Shown: positions 49,877-62,535, counted from the stretch's first letter. The stretch: DNA of 64,000 nt from CAZKWG01 sp964615375 (GCA_964615375.1 CAZTOW010000006.1:220016-284015); one strand, 5' to 3'. The notes: generated by a model from the letters alone, not told the origin. Numbers and translations: made by a program.

Positions 49877-50896
49877 ATGCTGCTCCTCATCGCTCTGCTG
49901 GCCTGCGATCACGCCCCTACGACGCCTGCTCAGGCACAGGAGGCCGCCCTCGAGCTGGCGGCCGTGGAGGCGGTCACCTTCCGACCCGAGCTGGAGCTCA
50001 CCGGCTCGCTCGAGCCCGTCGCGGCCGTGCAGCTCGGCTTCGACGTCCCCGGTCGCGTCTCCGCGCTGCTGGTGACCCGCGGTCAGTCCGTGACCCAGGG
50101 TCAGTCCCTGGCGCGCCTGGACGCGACGATGGCCAGCGCCCAGCTCGCGCAGGCCCAGGCGGCCGTACAGGGCGCGGAGGCCCAGCTCGTCGCGGGAGAG
50201 GCCGGCTTCGCGCGAGCCCAGGCCCTCTACGACGCCAAGGGCATGTCCGAGCAGCAGTTCCAGGACGCCAAGGCCAGCATCGAGGCCGGGCGCGCCGGGG
50301 TCGAGCAGGCCCGCGCCGCGCTGCGGCTGGCGAAGACCAACCTCGGCTTCCACACGCTGCAGAGCCCGATCGCGGGCGTGGTCACGGCGGGACCGGACAA
50401 CCCGGGCATGCTGGTCGGGGCGGGCACCCCCATCTTCCAGGTCGCCGACCTGACCAGCCTCCAGCTCAAGGGCACGGCCCCCGAGTCGGCCACCTGGCTC
50501 TCCGAGGGGCTCACGGCCACCGTGCTCTCCGGCGCGGGGGTGCAGGCGCCGGCGAAGGTCTCCCGCGTCCTGCCCGCCCTCGACCCCGTGACCCGCCGCC
50601 TCCCGGTGGAGCTGGTGGTCAGCGCCCCGCCGCCCGAGCTGCGCGCCTACACCTTCGCCCGCGCCACGGTGCAGGCCGGCGCCGACCAGCCAGCCTGGAG
50701 CGTGCCGGCGTCCGCGGTGGTGGCGCGGCCGGACTACGTCGTCTTCGCCGTCCGCGAGGGCGGTGACGCCGCCAACCCCGCGAAGATCGCGGTGGAGATC
50801 GTGCGCAAGGAGGGTGACCGGGCCGTCGTGACCGGGGCGCTCACGGGCAGCGACCGCGTCGTCGCCGATCCGCCGAGCGGGATGGGTGCGCAATGA
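49877..50896 (+). CDS. RND efflux periplasmic adaptor lipoprotein
   Basis: 339 residues. Lipoprotein signal LLIALLACDH (Cys10). Barrel-sandwich (lipoyl-like) halves flank a coiled-coil hairpin: FDVPGRVSALLVTRGQSVTQGQ (~50-70), hairpin ~80-150 (AQAQAAVQGAEAQLVAGEAGF; EQARAALRLAKTNL), then TLQSPIAGVV. A beta-barrel and membrane-proximal region close it. It links an inner-membrane RND pump to an outer-membrane channel. Overlaps the pump gene by ATGA. No TolC-like gene is in the window. Confidence 0.92.
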   Translation: MLLLIALLACDHAPTTPAQAQEAALELAAVEAVTFRPELELTGSLEPVAAVQLGFDVPGRVSALLVTRGQSVTQGQSLARLDATMASAQLAQAQAAVQGAEAQLVAGEAGFARAQALYDAKGMSEQQFQDAKASIEAGRAGVEQARAALRLAKTNLGFHTLQSPIAGVVTAGPDNPGMLVGAGTPIFQVADLTSLQLKGTAPESATWLSEGLTATVLSGAGVQAPAKVSRVLPALDPVTRRLPVELVVSAPPPELRAYTFARATVQAGADQPAWSVPASAVVARPDYVVFAVREGGDAANPAKIAVEIVRKEGDRAVVTGALTGSDRVVADPPSGMGAQ

Positions 50897-53800
50897 ACCT
50901 GTCCGACGTCGCCATCCGGCGACCCGTCTTCACCACGATGCTCAGCATGGTCTTCGTCGTGCTGGGCATGCTCTCCATCGGGCGCCTGGGCACGGAGCTC
51001 TACCCGCCCGTCTCCTTCCCCTTCCTCTCCGTGCTCACGGTCTACCCGGGCGCGGGCCCGGAGGACATCGAGCGGGACGTCGTCAAGCCGCTGGAGGACG
51101 CGGTCGCCGGGATCTCCGGCCTCTCCGACATCCGGTCCTACACCCGCACCAATTCCACGTTCATGATCCTGAAGTTCGACATGGGCACGGACTTCACGGA
51201 GGCCACGAACGCGGTGCGCGACCGGGTCAACGGCGCGCGGCGGGAGATGCCGTCCGGGGCGGAGGACCCCGTGATCCGGCAGATCGACATCGGCGCGCTG
51301 CCGGTCATGGTCGCCGCGATTACGACGCCGGGCGGGATCAACGCCACGCGCGCCCTGGTGGACGAGCGCCTGCGGCCCGCGCTGGAGCAGGTCCCCGGGG
51401 TGGGCTCGGTCAACGTGCTGGGCGGCCAGGACCGCGAGATCCAGATCAACCTGGACCTGGACCGGCTCGCCGCGCTGGGGCTCGCGCCCTCGCAGCTCGC
51501 GCAGCGACTGGGGGCGGACAACCTGAACCTCCCCGTGGGTGAGTTCCGACAGGGCGACTACGCCGTGGGCATCCGCAGCGAGGGCCAGTTCCAGTCCGTC
51601 CAGGACCTGATGAGCGCCGTGGTCTGGCAGACCCAGATGGGGGCCCAGGTGCGCCTGGGCGACGTGGCCGACGTCGTGGACGGCACCACGAAGCCCGACC
51701 GCTTCGTGCGGAACAACGGCCAGGAGGCCGTGGCCATCGAGATCGTCAAGCGGTCCGACGCGAACACGGTCGAGGTCTGCGAGACCGTCCAGGAGAAGCT
51801 GGCGACCCTGGTCCCCGGGCTCGCCGAGGGCGCGCAGCACGAGGTGATCTCGAACCAGTCCATCGAGATCCGCGCCAACGCCCACGAGGTCTGGATCGCC
51901 ATCTACTTCGGCGGCGCCATCGCGGTCCTGGTCATCCTCTTCTTCCTGCTGGACGTGCGCGGAACCATCATCAGCGCGCTGGCGCTCCCGACCTCCATCA
52001 TCGGCACCTTCGCCTTCATGGAGGCGCTCGGCTTCTCGCTCAACACGATGACGCTGCTCGCGCTCTCGCTGGCCATCGGTCTGCTGATCGACGACGCGGT
52101 GGTCGTGCGCGAGAGCATCACGCGGCGCCTGGAGGCCGGGGATCCGCCGGAGATCGCGGCCAGCCGCGGCACCTCCGAGATCGCGCTCGCCGTGCTCGCC
52201 ACCACGCTCAGCCTGGTCGCGGTCTTCGTCCCCGTCGCGTTCATGTCGGGCATCGTGGGCCAGTTCTTCAAGCAGTTCGGGCTCACCATCGCCGTCGCCG
52301 TGCTGCTCTCGCTCTTCGTCGCGTTCACGCTCGACCCGATGCTCTCGGCGCGCTTCGCCAAGGTCCACCACCACGAGCAGGACAGCGCGCTGGCCCGGCG
52401 GATCCGCACCTTCCTGGACCGCGTGGACGACCTGTACCGGCGGATCCTGGACACCGTGCTCACCCACCAGAAGACCACCATCGGCGTGGTGCTGGCCGTG
52501 CTCGCGGTCACCGGCGTCGCCCTGGTGCTCCTGCCCAAGGAATTCGTGCCCGCCCAGGATCGCTCGGAGATCCTGGCCGACGTGCGCATGCCGGTGGGCA
52601 CGGCCCTGGAGGCGACCAACGCGATGTCCCTGAGCGTGGAGGAGCAGCTCCGCAAGGTGCCGGGGGTCGTGCGCGTCTACACCATCATCGGCCACGAGAG
52701 CCAGCCGAACCGCGCCCGCTACCGGATCCGCGTGCTGGACAAGGCGGATCGCACGGCCTCGCTCAACGACCTGAAGGCGAGCGTGCGCGAGGTGATCAGC
52801 CAGGTCAAGGGCGCGGAGGCCACGCTCACCGAGCCCGCCATCATCGAGGGCCTCGGCGACTTCCCGCCGCTGATGCTCATCCTGCAGGGCCCGACCCTGG
52901 ACGGTGTGCTGGAGCAGGGCGGAAAGGTGCGCGACATCCTGGCCCGCCAGCCGGACGCCTCCGACACGCGGCTGACCATCGATCCGGGGCGCCCCGAGCT
53001 GGTGGTGAACATCGATCGCGCGGCCGCCGCCGACCGCGGCACGCCCACCGCCCTGGTCGGCGCCACCGCGCGCATGCTGGTGGACGGCGAGATCATCGGC
53101 ACCCTGCGCGACGGCGGCGAGGAGGCCGACATCCGCATGCGCGCCGCCCCGCGCTTCTCCGAGGACCCCGCCGCCATCGCCGCCCTCCCCCTGCCGAGCC
53201 CGCGGGGGAACGTCACCCTGGGCGACGTGGCGAGCATCCGCATGGAGACCGGCGCGTCCACCATCGAGCACTACAACCGCATGCGCTCGGTCACCATCAG
53301 CTCGCAGGTCCGCGCGGGCGGGGCGCTGGGCACGCTGGTGGACTCCTTCGACAAGGAGATGAAGCAGAACCCGCTCCCCAGCGGCTATTACCTGACCCTG
53401 GACGGGCAGGCCAAGGACATGCAGGACACGCTCGAGGCGATGGGGCTCGCCGTGATCGTCGCCGGCCTCTTCATCTACATGGTGCTGGCCAGCCAGTTCG
53501 AGAGCTTCATCCACCCGTTCACGCTGCTGGCCTCCATCCCGCTGGCCCTGGTCGGGGCGGTGCTCAGCCTGGGTGTCACGGGGAACACCATCTCGATGGG
53601 CAGCCTGATCGGCCTGATCCTGCTGATGGGCCTCGTGACGAAGAACGCGATCCTGCTGGTGGATGGCGCGCTACAGGCCATCCGAGACGGGCACACGCCC
53701 GAGGAGGCCCTGCGCATCGCCGGGCCCCGGCGTCTCCGCCCCATCCTCATGACCAGCGCGGCCATGGCGCTGGGCATGCTGCCCACCGCCATCGGCACGG

Positions 53801-53958
53801 GCGTAGGCTCAGAGTTTCGCGCCCCCATGGCCATCGCCGTCATCGGCGGCGTGGTCAGCAGCACCTTCCTGACCCTGCTGGTGGTCCCCATCATCTTCCT
53901 GTGGATGGAGTGGGTCCTGGACTGGGTCAAGGCCCGGCTCGGGGCGCTGCGCGGCTGA
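50893..53958 (+). CDS. RND (HAE1/AcrB-type) efflux pump permease
   Basis: 1021 residues, normal size. The N-terminus IRRPVFTTMLSMVFVVLGMLSIGRLGTELYP-like segment is the family's first helix. TM4 has LALSLAIGLLIDDAVVVRE with the paired aspartates of the proton relay (~residue 400), then MSGIVGQFFKQFGLTIAVAV; the C-terminal half has LIGLILLMGLVTKNAILLVD and RLRPILMTSAAMALGMLP. Two large periplasmic loops form porter and docking domains. Expected substrates are drugs, lipids or other amphiphiles, not metals, since no heavy-metal signature was seen. Its last 150 bases are also covered by an antisense reading frame. Confidence 0.95.
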   Translation: MNLSDVAIRRPVFTTMLSMVFVVLGMLSIGRLGTELYPPVSFPFLSVLTVYPGAGPEDIERDVVKPLEDAVAGISGLSDIRSYTRTNSTFMILKFDMGTDFTEATNAVRDRVNGARREMPSGAEDPVIRQIDIGALPVMVAAITTPGGINATRALVDERLRPALEQVPGVGSVNVLGGQDREIQINLDLDRLAALGLAPSQLAQRLGADNLNLPVGEFRQGDYAVGIRSEGQFQSVQDLMSAVVWQTQMGAQVRLGDVADVVDGTTKPDRFVRNNGQEAVAIEIVKRSDANTVEVCETVQEKLATLVPGLAEGAQHEVISNQSIEIRANAHEVWIAIYFGGAIAVLVILFFLLDVRGTIISALALPTSIIGTFAFMEALGFSLNTMTLLALSLAIGLLIDDAVVVRESITRRLEAGDPPEIAASRGTSEIALAVLATTLSLVAVFVPVAFMSGIVGQFFKQFGLTIAVAVLLSLFVAFTLDPMLSARFAKVHHHEQDSALARRIRTFLDRVDDLYRRILDTVLTHQKTTIGVVLAVLAVTGVALVLLPKEFVPAQDRSEILADVRMPVGTALEATNAMSLSVEEQLRKVPGVVRVYTIIGHESQPNRARYRIRVLDKADRTASLNDLKASVREVISQVKGAEATLTEPAIIEGLGDFPPLMLILQGPTLDGVLEQGGKVRDILARQPDASDTRLTIDPGRPELVVNIDRAAAADRGTPTALVGATARMLVDGEIIGTLRDGGEEADIRMRAAPRFSEDPAAIAALPLPSPRGNVTLGDVASIRMETGASTIEHYNRMRSVTISSQVRAGGALGTLVDSFDKEMKQNPLPSGYYLTLDGQAKDMQDTLEAMGLAVIVAGLFIYMVLASQFESFIHPFTLLASIPLALVGAVLSLGVTGNTISMGSLIGLILLMGLVTKNAILLVDGALQAIRDGHTPEEALRIAGPRRLRPILMTSAAMALGMLPTAIGTGVGSEFRAPMAIAVIGGVVSSTFLTLLVVPIIFLWMEWVLDWVKARLGALRG

Positions 53959-54534
53959 GGGCTCGGGCTCGCCCGGGGCAGGGCGCTTGACCTGGCGGGC
54001 GATGTCCTGGAGCCCCTTGCCCAGGGTGTCGATGGCGCTGGAGACCTCCGGGGAGGCCAGGATCTCCTTGATCTTGCCGCCGAGGGCCTGCACGGCGGGC
54101 TCCACCTTCTCCGCCTCCTTCTCCACGCCCTCGCGGAGCTGCTCGGTGCGGGTCTTCACCTCCTCGGCGGTGGCCGGGTTGGTGAGCGTCTCGGAGATGG
54201 CGTTGAGCGCCGAGCCGAAGACGCGGCCGAGCCCGCGCACGATGCGCTCGCCGTCGGCCCGCGCGCCCTCGCCCTTGGAGCCCTGGAGGAGATCGGTGAT
54301 GGACGAGCCCACGCGGCGGACCGTCTGCTCGAGCTCCTCCTTCATGAGCCGCACGGCCTCGTCCTTGGGGACCTCGTAGGTGGCGACCGCGTCGGGGTCC
54401 ACCGTCCGGTGCCCGCCGCGCGAGGAGCGCAGGAAGAAGCCGCCCGGCAGGACGTCCACGTCCTCCGGGATGGCGAAGTAGCGGGACCTGTCGTTGTCGA
54501 ACCACACCGTCGTCGGGCGCGGGGCCTCGGCCAT
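53809..54534 (-). CDS. Coiled-coil-like protein, unknown function, 3' overlap with efflux gene
   Basis: 241 residues. The N-terminal ~60 form a small beta domain (TTVWFDNDRSRYFAIPEDVDVLPGGFF). Residues ~60-180 are helical and charged (DEAVRLMKEELEQTVRRVGSSITDLL; EEVKTRTEQLREGVEKEAEKV), like an amphipathic helical bundle. The C-terminal ~50 residues are Asp/Gln/Gly-rich and lie antisense to the pump gene, so they may be accidental read-through to the first stop. The protein is not recognised. Confidence is good for the first ~190 residues, low for the tail. Confidence 0.65.
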   Translation of the reverse strand: MAEAPRPTTVWFDNDRSRYFAIPEDVDVLPGGFFLRSSRGGHRTVDPDAVATYEVPKDEAVRLMKEELEQTVRRVGSSITDLLQGSKGEGARADGERIVRGLGRVFGSALNAISETLTNPATAEEVKTRTEQLREGVEKEAEKVEPAVQALGGKIKEILASPEVSSAIDTLGKGLQDIARQVKRPAPGEPEPSAAQRPEPGLDPVQDPLHPQEDDGDHQQGQEGAADHAADDGDGHGGAKL

Positions 54535-54552
54535 CGTCCACCTCTGTTGAGG

Positions 54553-54569
54553 CGTGATCTTTAATCACG
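54553..54569. promoter_or_regulatory. Short inverted repeat in the divergent gap before dnaE
   Basis: CGTGAT-CTTTA-ATCACG, in the ~96-bp gap between the unknown minus-strand gene and dnaE. The central bases are AT-rich. It may be an operator for either gene. Confidence 0.35.
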
Positions 54570-54630
54570 GGTGGCGCCGGACGGAATAGAGATAGACTTC
54601 GGACGGCTCCAGGCCGTCGAACCCCAGCCG

Positions 54631-58202
<3,572 letters not shown>

Positions 58203-58203
<1 letters not shown>

Positions 58204-59018
58204 TGCCGCGACCCCTGCGCCTCCTTGGGCCCCTCCTCGCCGGGCTGCTGGGCGCCGGCCTCGCCACGGCCGCGCCCGAGGCTCCCCAGCGCTTCCCTGC
58301 CGTGCGCGAGGCCCTGGACGGCGGCGTCATCGACTGGACCAGCTGGCGGCTGGAGGCCAGCGCGGAGAGCGACCGCCGCGTGGGCGCCTGGAAGGACCGC
58401 CAGGTGCAGGAGCAGGACGCCCTGGACCGGCTGGCCCCGCGCGTGCTCGCGCTGGCCCCCCAGGTGCGCGTCTCCCCCGAGGCCACGGCGGGCGACCTGA
58501 TGGGCGGCGGCGACGAGCTGGCCCTGCGCCTGGCCGAGGGCCTCAGCTCCTGGCGCGTGGTGGAGACCCGCTACGTCAGCACCGGGCGCGTGGAGATGGA
58601 CGCCACCCTGGACCTCCAGAGCTGGCTGCGCCCCGCCCTGGTCTCCAAGGCCCGCCAGGGCCCGGCCCCCGAGCTCGGCGGCGACCACACCGGCGTCCTG
58701 GTGGACGTCCGCGGCCTCGGCTTCCAGCCCTGCATGGTGCCCTACCTCGTGCCCCCTGAGGGCGCGCCGCTCTTCGCCCTCGGCTCGCTCTCCGAGGAGG
58801 TCGTCCGCCGCTCGCCCCCCGTGATCTTCGTCACCGACCCGGCCGACCCGCGGGCCTACGAGCGCGCGGGCGAGCACCCCATCTTCGTCGCCGCCACCTC
58901 CGCCGACGCCCGCTGCGAGATCGAGCTCAGCGCGGCCGACGCGACCGCCCTCGCCGGCAGCGCCGACTTCGCCGCCCTCACCGCCGCCGGCCGCCTGGTC
59001 GTCGTGGTGGACCCATGA
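58203..59018 (+). CDS. Exported protein, LPP20-like, unknown function
   Basis: 271 residues. A signal peptide (LLGPLLAGLLGAGLATAAPEA) precedes a region (VVETRYVSTGRVEMDATLDLQSWL) that recalls LPP20/FlgT-type exported proteins. The segment VLVDVRGLGFQPCMVPYLV and the C-terminal beta strands also occur in such families. It sits between dnaE and the permease gene, coupled to both (TGATG, ATGA). Confidence 0.6.
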
Positions 59019-60178
59019 TCCGCCGTCGGGCCCACAGCTCCTCGGGCGCGCCCGCCGGCCGCCCCCGCGCGCGCCGGGCCGTGGTCGCCCAGGAGCCGCT
59101 GAGCCTCCGCGACAAGCTGCTGTGGGCGCTGATGTTCCTGGTGGTAGGCGGAGCGCTGCTCTGGGTGCTGTGGCCCGTGCTCTCGCTGCTGCTGGGCAGC
59201 GCCGGGCTCGCCTACGTGCTGAGCCCGCTGGTCCGCCGCTTCGAGGCCCGGGGTCGCTCGCGCACGGTGGGCGTGCTGGCCCTCTTCGCCGCCGGGCTCA
59301 CCCTGGCCACCCTCTTCGCCCTCATCGTCATCCCCGCCGTCGCCAACCAGTTCGCCGAGCTCTCGGGGAACGTCCAGGGTTATCTCCAGCGCGCCTCCGC
59401 CGCCATCGGCCCCGCCGCCACCTGGGTGGAGGCGAAGACCGGGGTCCACGTCCCCGTAGACCTGCCCGCGCTCCAGAGCGAGCTGCCCGGCTGGATCTCC
59501 AAGCTCTCCCCCGACGCGCGCGCCACCATCCAGGAGTTCCTGTCCGGGCTCTTCACCTCGGGCATGGGCTTCGTCATCGCCATCGTCAACCTGTTGCTGG
59601 TGCCGGTCTTCACCTTCTACCTGCTGCGCGACTGGGAGGTCCTGCTGGCCGGGGCCAGCTCGCTCATCCCCCCGCGCCACCGCGAGCGGGTCACGCGCAT
59701 CGCCGGCGAGGTGGATGCGCGGCTGAGCGCCTTCGTGCGCGGGCAGATCACGCTCTGCCTGGCGCTGGGGGTGCTCTACAGCCTGGGGCTGTGGCTGGCC
59801 GAGATCGACCTCGCCTTCGTCGTCGGCATGACGGCTGGGATCCTCTTCATCATCCCCTACTTCGGGCCGGCGGTGGGGCTGGTGCTGGCCCTCTCGCTCG
59901 CCTTCCTCAAGTACGGGGTGGACGCGCACCTGGCCTACGTGCTGGGCGTCTTCTTCGGCGTTCAAGGGCTGGAGGGCTGGGTGCTGACGCCCGTGCTGGT
60001 GGGCGACAAGGTGGGCTTGCACCCGATGGTGGTGATGGTCGCGCTGATCGTGGGCGGCAGCCTGATGGGCCTGTGGGGGATGCTGCTGGCCATCCCGCTG
60101 GCGGCCACGGCGGACGTGCTCCTGCGCGAGTGGGTGAGCCTGTACCGCGGGAGCGCCGTCTTCGCGGGCCGGAAGTGA
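59015..60178 (+). CDS. AI-2E/PerM family permease
   Basis: 387 residues, eight helices with a central soluble domain, the regular family plan. Family segments: VLWPVLSLLLGSAGLAYVLSP, LLLVPVFTFYLLRDWE (near residue 190), VRGQITLCLALGVLYSLGLWL, FFGVQGLEGWVLTPVLVGDKVGLHP and SLMGLWGMLLAIPLAA. The first 30 residues are Arg-rich and basic. Members export AI-2, exchange ions or are of unknown function. Overlaps lipB by GTGA. Confidence 0.9.
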   Translation: MIRRRAHSSSGAPAGRPRARRAVVAQEPLSLRDKLLWALMFLVVGGALLWVLWPVLSLLLGSAGLAYVLSPLVRRFEARGRSRTVGVLALFAAGLTLATLFALIVIPAVANQFAELSGNVQGYLQRASAAIGPAATWVEAKTGVHVPVDLPALQSELPGWISKLSPDARATIQEFLSGLFTSGMGFVIAIVNLLLVPVFTFYLLRDWEVLLAGASSLIPPRHRERVTRIAGEVDARLSAFVRGQITLCLALGVLYSLGLWLAEIDLAFVVGMTAGILFIIPYFGPAVGLVLALSLAFLKYGVDAHLAYVLGVFFGVQGLEGWVLTPVLVGDKVGLHPMVVMVALIVGGSLMGLWGMLLAIPLAATADVLLREWVSLYRGSAVFAGRK

Positions 60179-60858
60179 TTGAGCTCGCCTGGCTGGGGCG
60201 GGTGCCCTACCGCGAGGCCCTGGAGCGGCAGCGCGCGCGGCGGGAGGCGGTGCTGGCGGGGGAGGCTCCCGAGGCCCTGTGGGCGCTGGAGCACGATCCG
60301 GTGGTGACCACGGGGCGGCGCCCCCCGGCGGGCCTCCCCGACGCGGCCTGGCTCGCGGCGCGCGGGGTGGAGCTGGTCAGCACGGAGCGGGGCGGGCTCG
60401 CCACCTGGCACGGGCCCGGTCAGCTCGTCGTCTACGCGATCATCGACGCCGGGGCGCGCGGGATGGGGCCCCGGGTCCTGGTGGGCGCGCTGGAGCAGGG
60501 GCTGATCGACTGGCTCGGCGCCCGCGGGCAGGCCGCGACCCGGCGCGAGGGCTACCCCGGGGTCTGGGTCCCCTCGGCGCGCTCCCCGGCGGGCCTGGAC
60601 AAGATCGCCGCCATCGGGCTGCACTTCCGGCGGGGTGTCTCCATGCACGGGCTCGCCCTGAACCTGAGGCCGGACCTGAGCGCGTATGGCCTCATCGTGC
60701 CCTGCGGCATCACCGACGCCAGCGTCACCAGCCTGGCCCGCCAGGACCCCGAGGCGGAGGCCGCGCCCTCCCCCGAGGTGGCCGCCGCGAGCGTGTTGAG
60801 CGCCGTGCGCGCCAGGATTCTGGAGGCCAGCCTTGACGGTGGGCGGGAGGTCGAATAA
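60175..60858 (+). CDS. lipB: Octanoyltransferase LipB
   Basis: 227 residues from GTG 60175, in a GTGA overlap with the permease stop. Signatures: LEHDPVVTTGRR, ERGGLATWHGPGQLVVYAIID (catalytic region), VWVPSARSPAGLDKIAAIGLHFRRGVSMHGLALNL (substrate-binding lysine and S-MHG), and the conserved VPCGITDASVTSL with the nucleophilic cysteine near residue 180. It moves octanoyl groups from acyl carrier protein to lipoyl domains. LipA is not in this window. Confidence 0.95.
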   Translation: MIELAWLGRVPYREALERQRARREAVLAGEAPEALWALEHDPVVTTGRRPPAGLPDAAWLAARGVELVSTERGGLATWHGPGQLVVYAIIDAGARGMGPRVLVGALEQGLIDWLGARGQAATRREGYPGVWVPSARSPAGLDKIAAIGLHFRRGVSMHGLALNLRPDLSAYGLIVPCGITDASVTSLARQDPEAEAAPSPEVAAASVLSAVRARILEASLDGGREVE

Positions 60859-60872
60859 CTGGCGGGAGCTGA

Positions 60873-60947
60873 AGGCACGTAGCTCAGTGGGAGAGCATCG
60901 TCCTGACACGGCGAGGGTCGGCGGTTCAAGCCCGCCCGTGCCTACCA
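60873..60947 (+). tRNA. tRNA-Val (GAC)
   Basis: Full cloverleaf of 75 nt: acceptor AGGCACG/CGTGCCT, D arm GCTC-AGTGGGA-GAGC, anticodon arm TCGTC-CTGACAC-GGCGA with anticodon GAC at 60905-60907, T arm GGCGG-TTCAAGC-CCGCC, then A and an encoded CCA. The second base pairs of the anticodon stem include one G-T. It lies 14 bases after lipB. Confidence 0.95.
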
Positions 60948-60959
60948 CCTTCGGAAGCT

Positions 60960-60988
60960 GAGGGGGCCTCGCGCCCCCTCTTCTTTTT
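60960..60988 (+). terminator. Rho-independent terminator after tRNA-Val
   Basis: Stem GAGGGGGC / GCCCCCTC (8 bp) with loop CTCGC, then TTCTTTTT. It is 12 bases past the tRNA 3' end and isolates the tRNA from infC. Confidence 0.88.
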
Positions 60989-61008
60989 CCTCCCGGCGCG
61001 CGTCCGAG

Positions 61009-61037
61009 TTGACGTTCTCGGCGGGAGGGGCTAAGCC
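61009..61037 (+). promoter_or_regulatory. Sigma-70-type promoter of infC operon
   Basis: TTGACG (61009-61014) and TAAGCC (61032-61037) with 17 bases between. The -35 is strong, the -10 weak. Predicted start near 61044, giving a ~45-nt leader. Confidence 0.5.
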
Positions 61038-61089
61038 TGCCCGGCTGACCACTCGTGGTCTGGTCGTACCCCTGTTCCCCGGAGCTTCA

Positions 61090-61890
61090 TTGCGGCGACC
61101 CCCTCCGAGAGCGCGCTTCGAGCGCGGCCCTGAGAAGAACGAGCCTCGCATCAACGAGGAGATCCGTGCCATTCGCGTCCTGGTCATCGACCAGGAGGGC
61201 CAGAAGCTCGGAGAGTTCCTCACGGACGACGCGATCCAGCTCGCGCGCGAGCGCGGCTGCGACCTCATCGAGGTGGCGCCCACGGCCCGCCCGCCCGTCT
61301 GCCGCCTCGGCGACTTCGGCAAGCTGAAGTACGAGAAGAAGAAGAAGGACGCCCAGGCCCGCAAGGCCCAGACCACGGTGGAGCTCAAGGAGATCAAGCT
61401 CCGCCCGAAGACGGACGACCACGACCTCGAGGTCAAGCTGAAGCACGCCCGGCGCTTCCTCGAGGAGGGCGACAAGGTCAAGGTGACCTGCCGCTTCCGC
61501 GGGCGCGAGATCGCCCACCGCGAGATCGGCGAGCAGCAGTGCCTCTGGCTGGCCAACAAGTGCGAGGATCTGGCGCTGATCGAGTCTCCTCCGCGGATGG
61601 AGATGAAGCAGATGTTCATGATCCTGGCGCCCAAGCGGATGAAGCCCGGCGCCGAGATCCGCCCCGAGGGCCGGCCGGAGGGTCGCCCCGAAGGTCGGCC
61701 GGAGGGTCGCCCCGAGGGTCGGCCCATGGGCCCGCCCCCGCAGGGTGATCCCTCGGGCCCGCCGCGCGGCATGCCCCAGACCTTCCGCCGTCCGGGCCCC
61801 CCTGGCCCCGGCGGTCCCCCCGGGCCAGGCGGCCCCCCCGGCCCGGCGGGCCCCCCGCGCGGCCCCGGCGGCGACGACACGGACTACTGA
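61090..61890 (+). CDS. infC: Translation initiation factor IF-3 with C-terminal extension
   Basis: 266 residues from TTG 61090, with GGAG 5 bases upstream; no ATG or GTG fits. The IF-3 body spans ~20-185: PRINEEIRAIRVLVIDQEGQKLG, CDLIEVAPTARPPVCRLGDFGKLKYEKKKK, EIKLRPKTDDHDLEVKL, FLEEGDKVKVTCRFRGRE, MKQMFMILAPKR. About 80 extra residues follow: RPEG repeats, then Gly-Pro-Pro collagen-like sequence and an acidic end. Myxococcus xanthus IF-3 (Dsg) also has a C-terminal extension needed for development. A non-ATG start is common in infC and allows IF-3 to repress its own translation. An ATT at 61089 is out of frame. Confidence 0.95.
   Translation: MRRPPPRARFERGPEKNEPRINEEIRAIRVLVIDQEGQKLGEFLTDDAIQLARERGCDLIEVAPTARPPVCRLGDFGKLKYEKKKKDAQARKAQTTVELKEIKLRPKTDDHDLEVKLKHARRFLEEGDKVKVTCRFRGREIAHREIGEQQCLWLANKCEDLALIESPPRMEMKQMFMILAPKRMKPGAEIRPEGRPEGRPEGRPEGRPEGRPMGPPPQGDPSGPPRGMPQTFRRPGPPGPGGPPGPGGPPGPAGPPRGPGGDDTDY
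61670..61720 (+). repeat. 12-bp tandem repeats coding for RPEG in infC
   Basis: Five to six near-identical 12-base units encode GRPEGRPEG. Third positions alternate, which suggests some age or selection. It lies in the tail of IF-3, outside the core. Confidence 0.8.
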
Positions 61891-61915
61891 GCGAGATCCC
61901 AAGGAGCACCTCGAG

Positions 61916-62116
61916 ATGCCGAAGATCAAGACCCACAGCGGCGCCAAGAAGCGCTTCAGCCTGACCGGGACCGGCAAGGTCAAGTTCAAGCACGCCAAGA
62001 TGCGCCACATCCTGACCAAGAAGAGCCCCGAGTTCAAGCGCAACGCGCGCCACTCCGGGATCCTCGCGGAGCAGGACGCGAAGCACATCCGCAAGCTGCT
62101 GGGCGTCAGCAGCTGA
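61916..62116 (+). CDS. rpmI: Ribosomal protein bL35
   Basis: 66 residues, the family's length. MPKIKTHSGAKKRF and the basic centre KVKFKHAKMRHILTKKS match bL35. AAGGAG lies 10 bases before the ATG, 25 bp after infC. Normal infC-rpmI-rplT order. Confidence 0.97.
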   Translation: MPKIKTHSGAKKRFSLTGTGKVKFKHAKMRHILTKKSPEFKRNARHSGILAEQDAKHIRKLLGVSS

Positions 62117-62178
62117 TTTCCCCCACGACTCGCCGCCACCGCCCCAGGCTGGGAAGCGGCACCTGAAAGGAGTCCACG

Positions 62179-62535
62179 ATGGCACGCATCAAGCGCGCTC
62201 AGATCCGCGCGACCCGCAAGCGCAACCTCTTCAAGCGCACCAAAGGCTTCTTCCTCGCCCGCGGCAAGCTGCTCCGGCAGGCCCACGAGGCCATGCTGCA
62301 CGCGCAGCGCAACGAGTACATCGGGCGCAAGCAGAAGAAGCGGCAGTACCGCCGGCTCTGGATCGTCCGCATCTCGGCGGCGCTCAAGCCCACCGGGCTC
62401 TCCTACAGCCGCTTCATCCATGGGCTGAACCTCGCGGGCATCAACATCAACCGCAAGATGCTCTCGGAGCTCGCGATCCAGGATCGCCCTGCCTTCGACA
62501 AGGTCGTGGAGCAGGCGCGTGCGGCGTTGGGCTGA
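62179..62535 (+). CDS. rplT: Ribosomal protein bL20
   Basis: 118 residues, normal size. MARIKRAQIRATRKRNLFK opens it, then FFLARGKLLRQAHEAML, RKQKKRQYRRLWIVRISAAL and GLSYSRFIHGL. AAGGAG precedes the ATG. It binds 23S rRNA early in large-subunit assembly and often represses the infC-rpmI-rplT message. Its last 17 bases overlap the next gene. Confidence 0.97.
   Translation: MARIKRAQIRATRKRNLFKRTKGFFLARGKLLRQAHEAMLHAQRNEYIGRKQKKRQYRRLWIVRISAALKPTGLSYSRFIHGLNLAGININRKMLSELAIQDRPAFDKVVEQARAALG

Noticed and set aside
61089..61091. ATT start codon for infC
   Set aside because: It is out of frame with the IF-3 reading frame; the overlapping TTG at 61090 is in frame.
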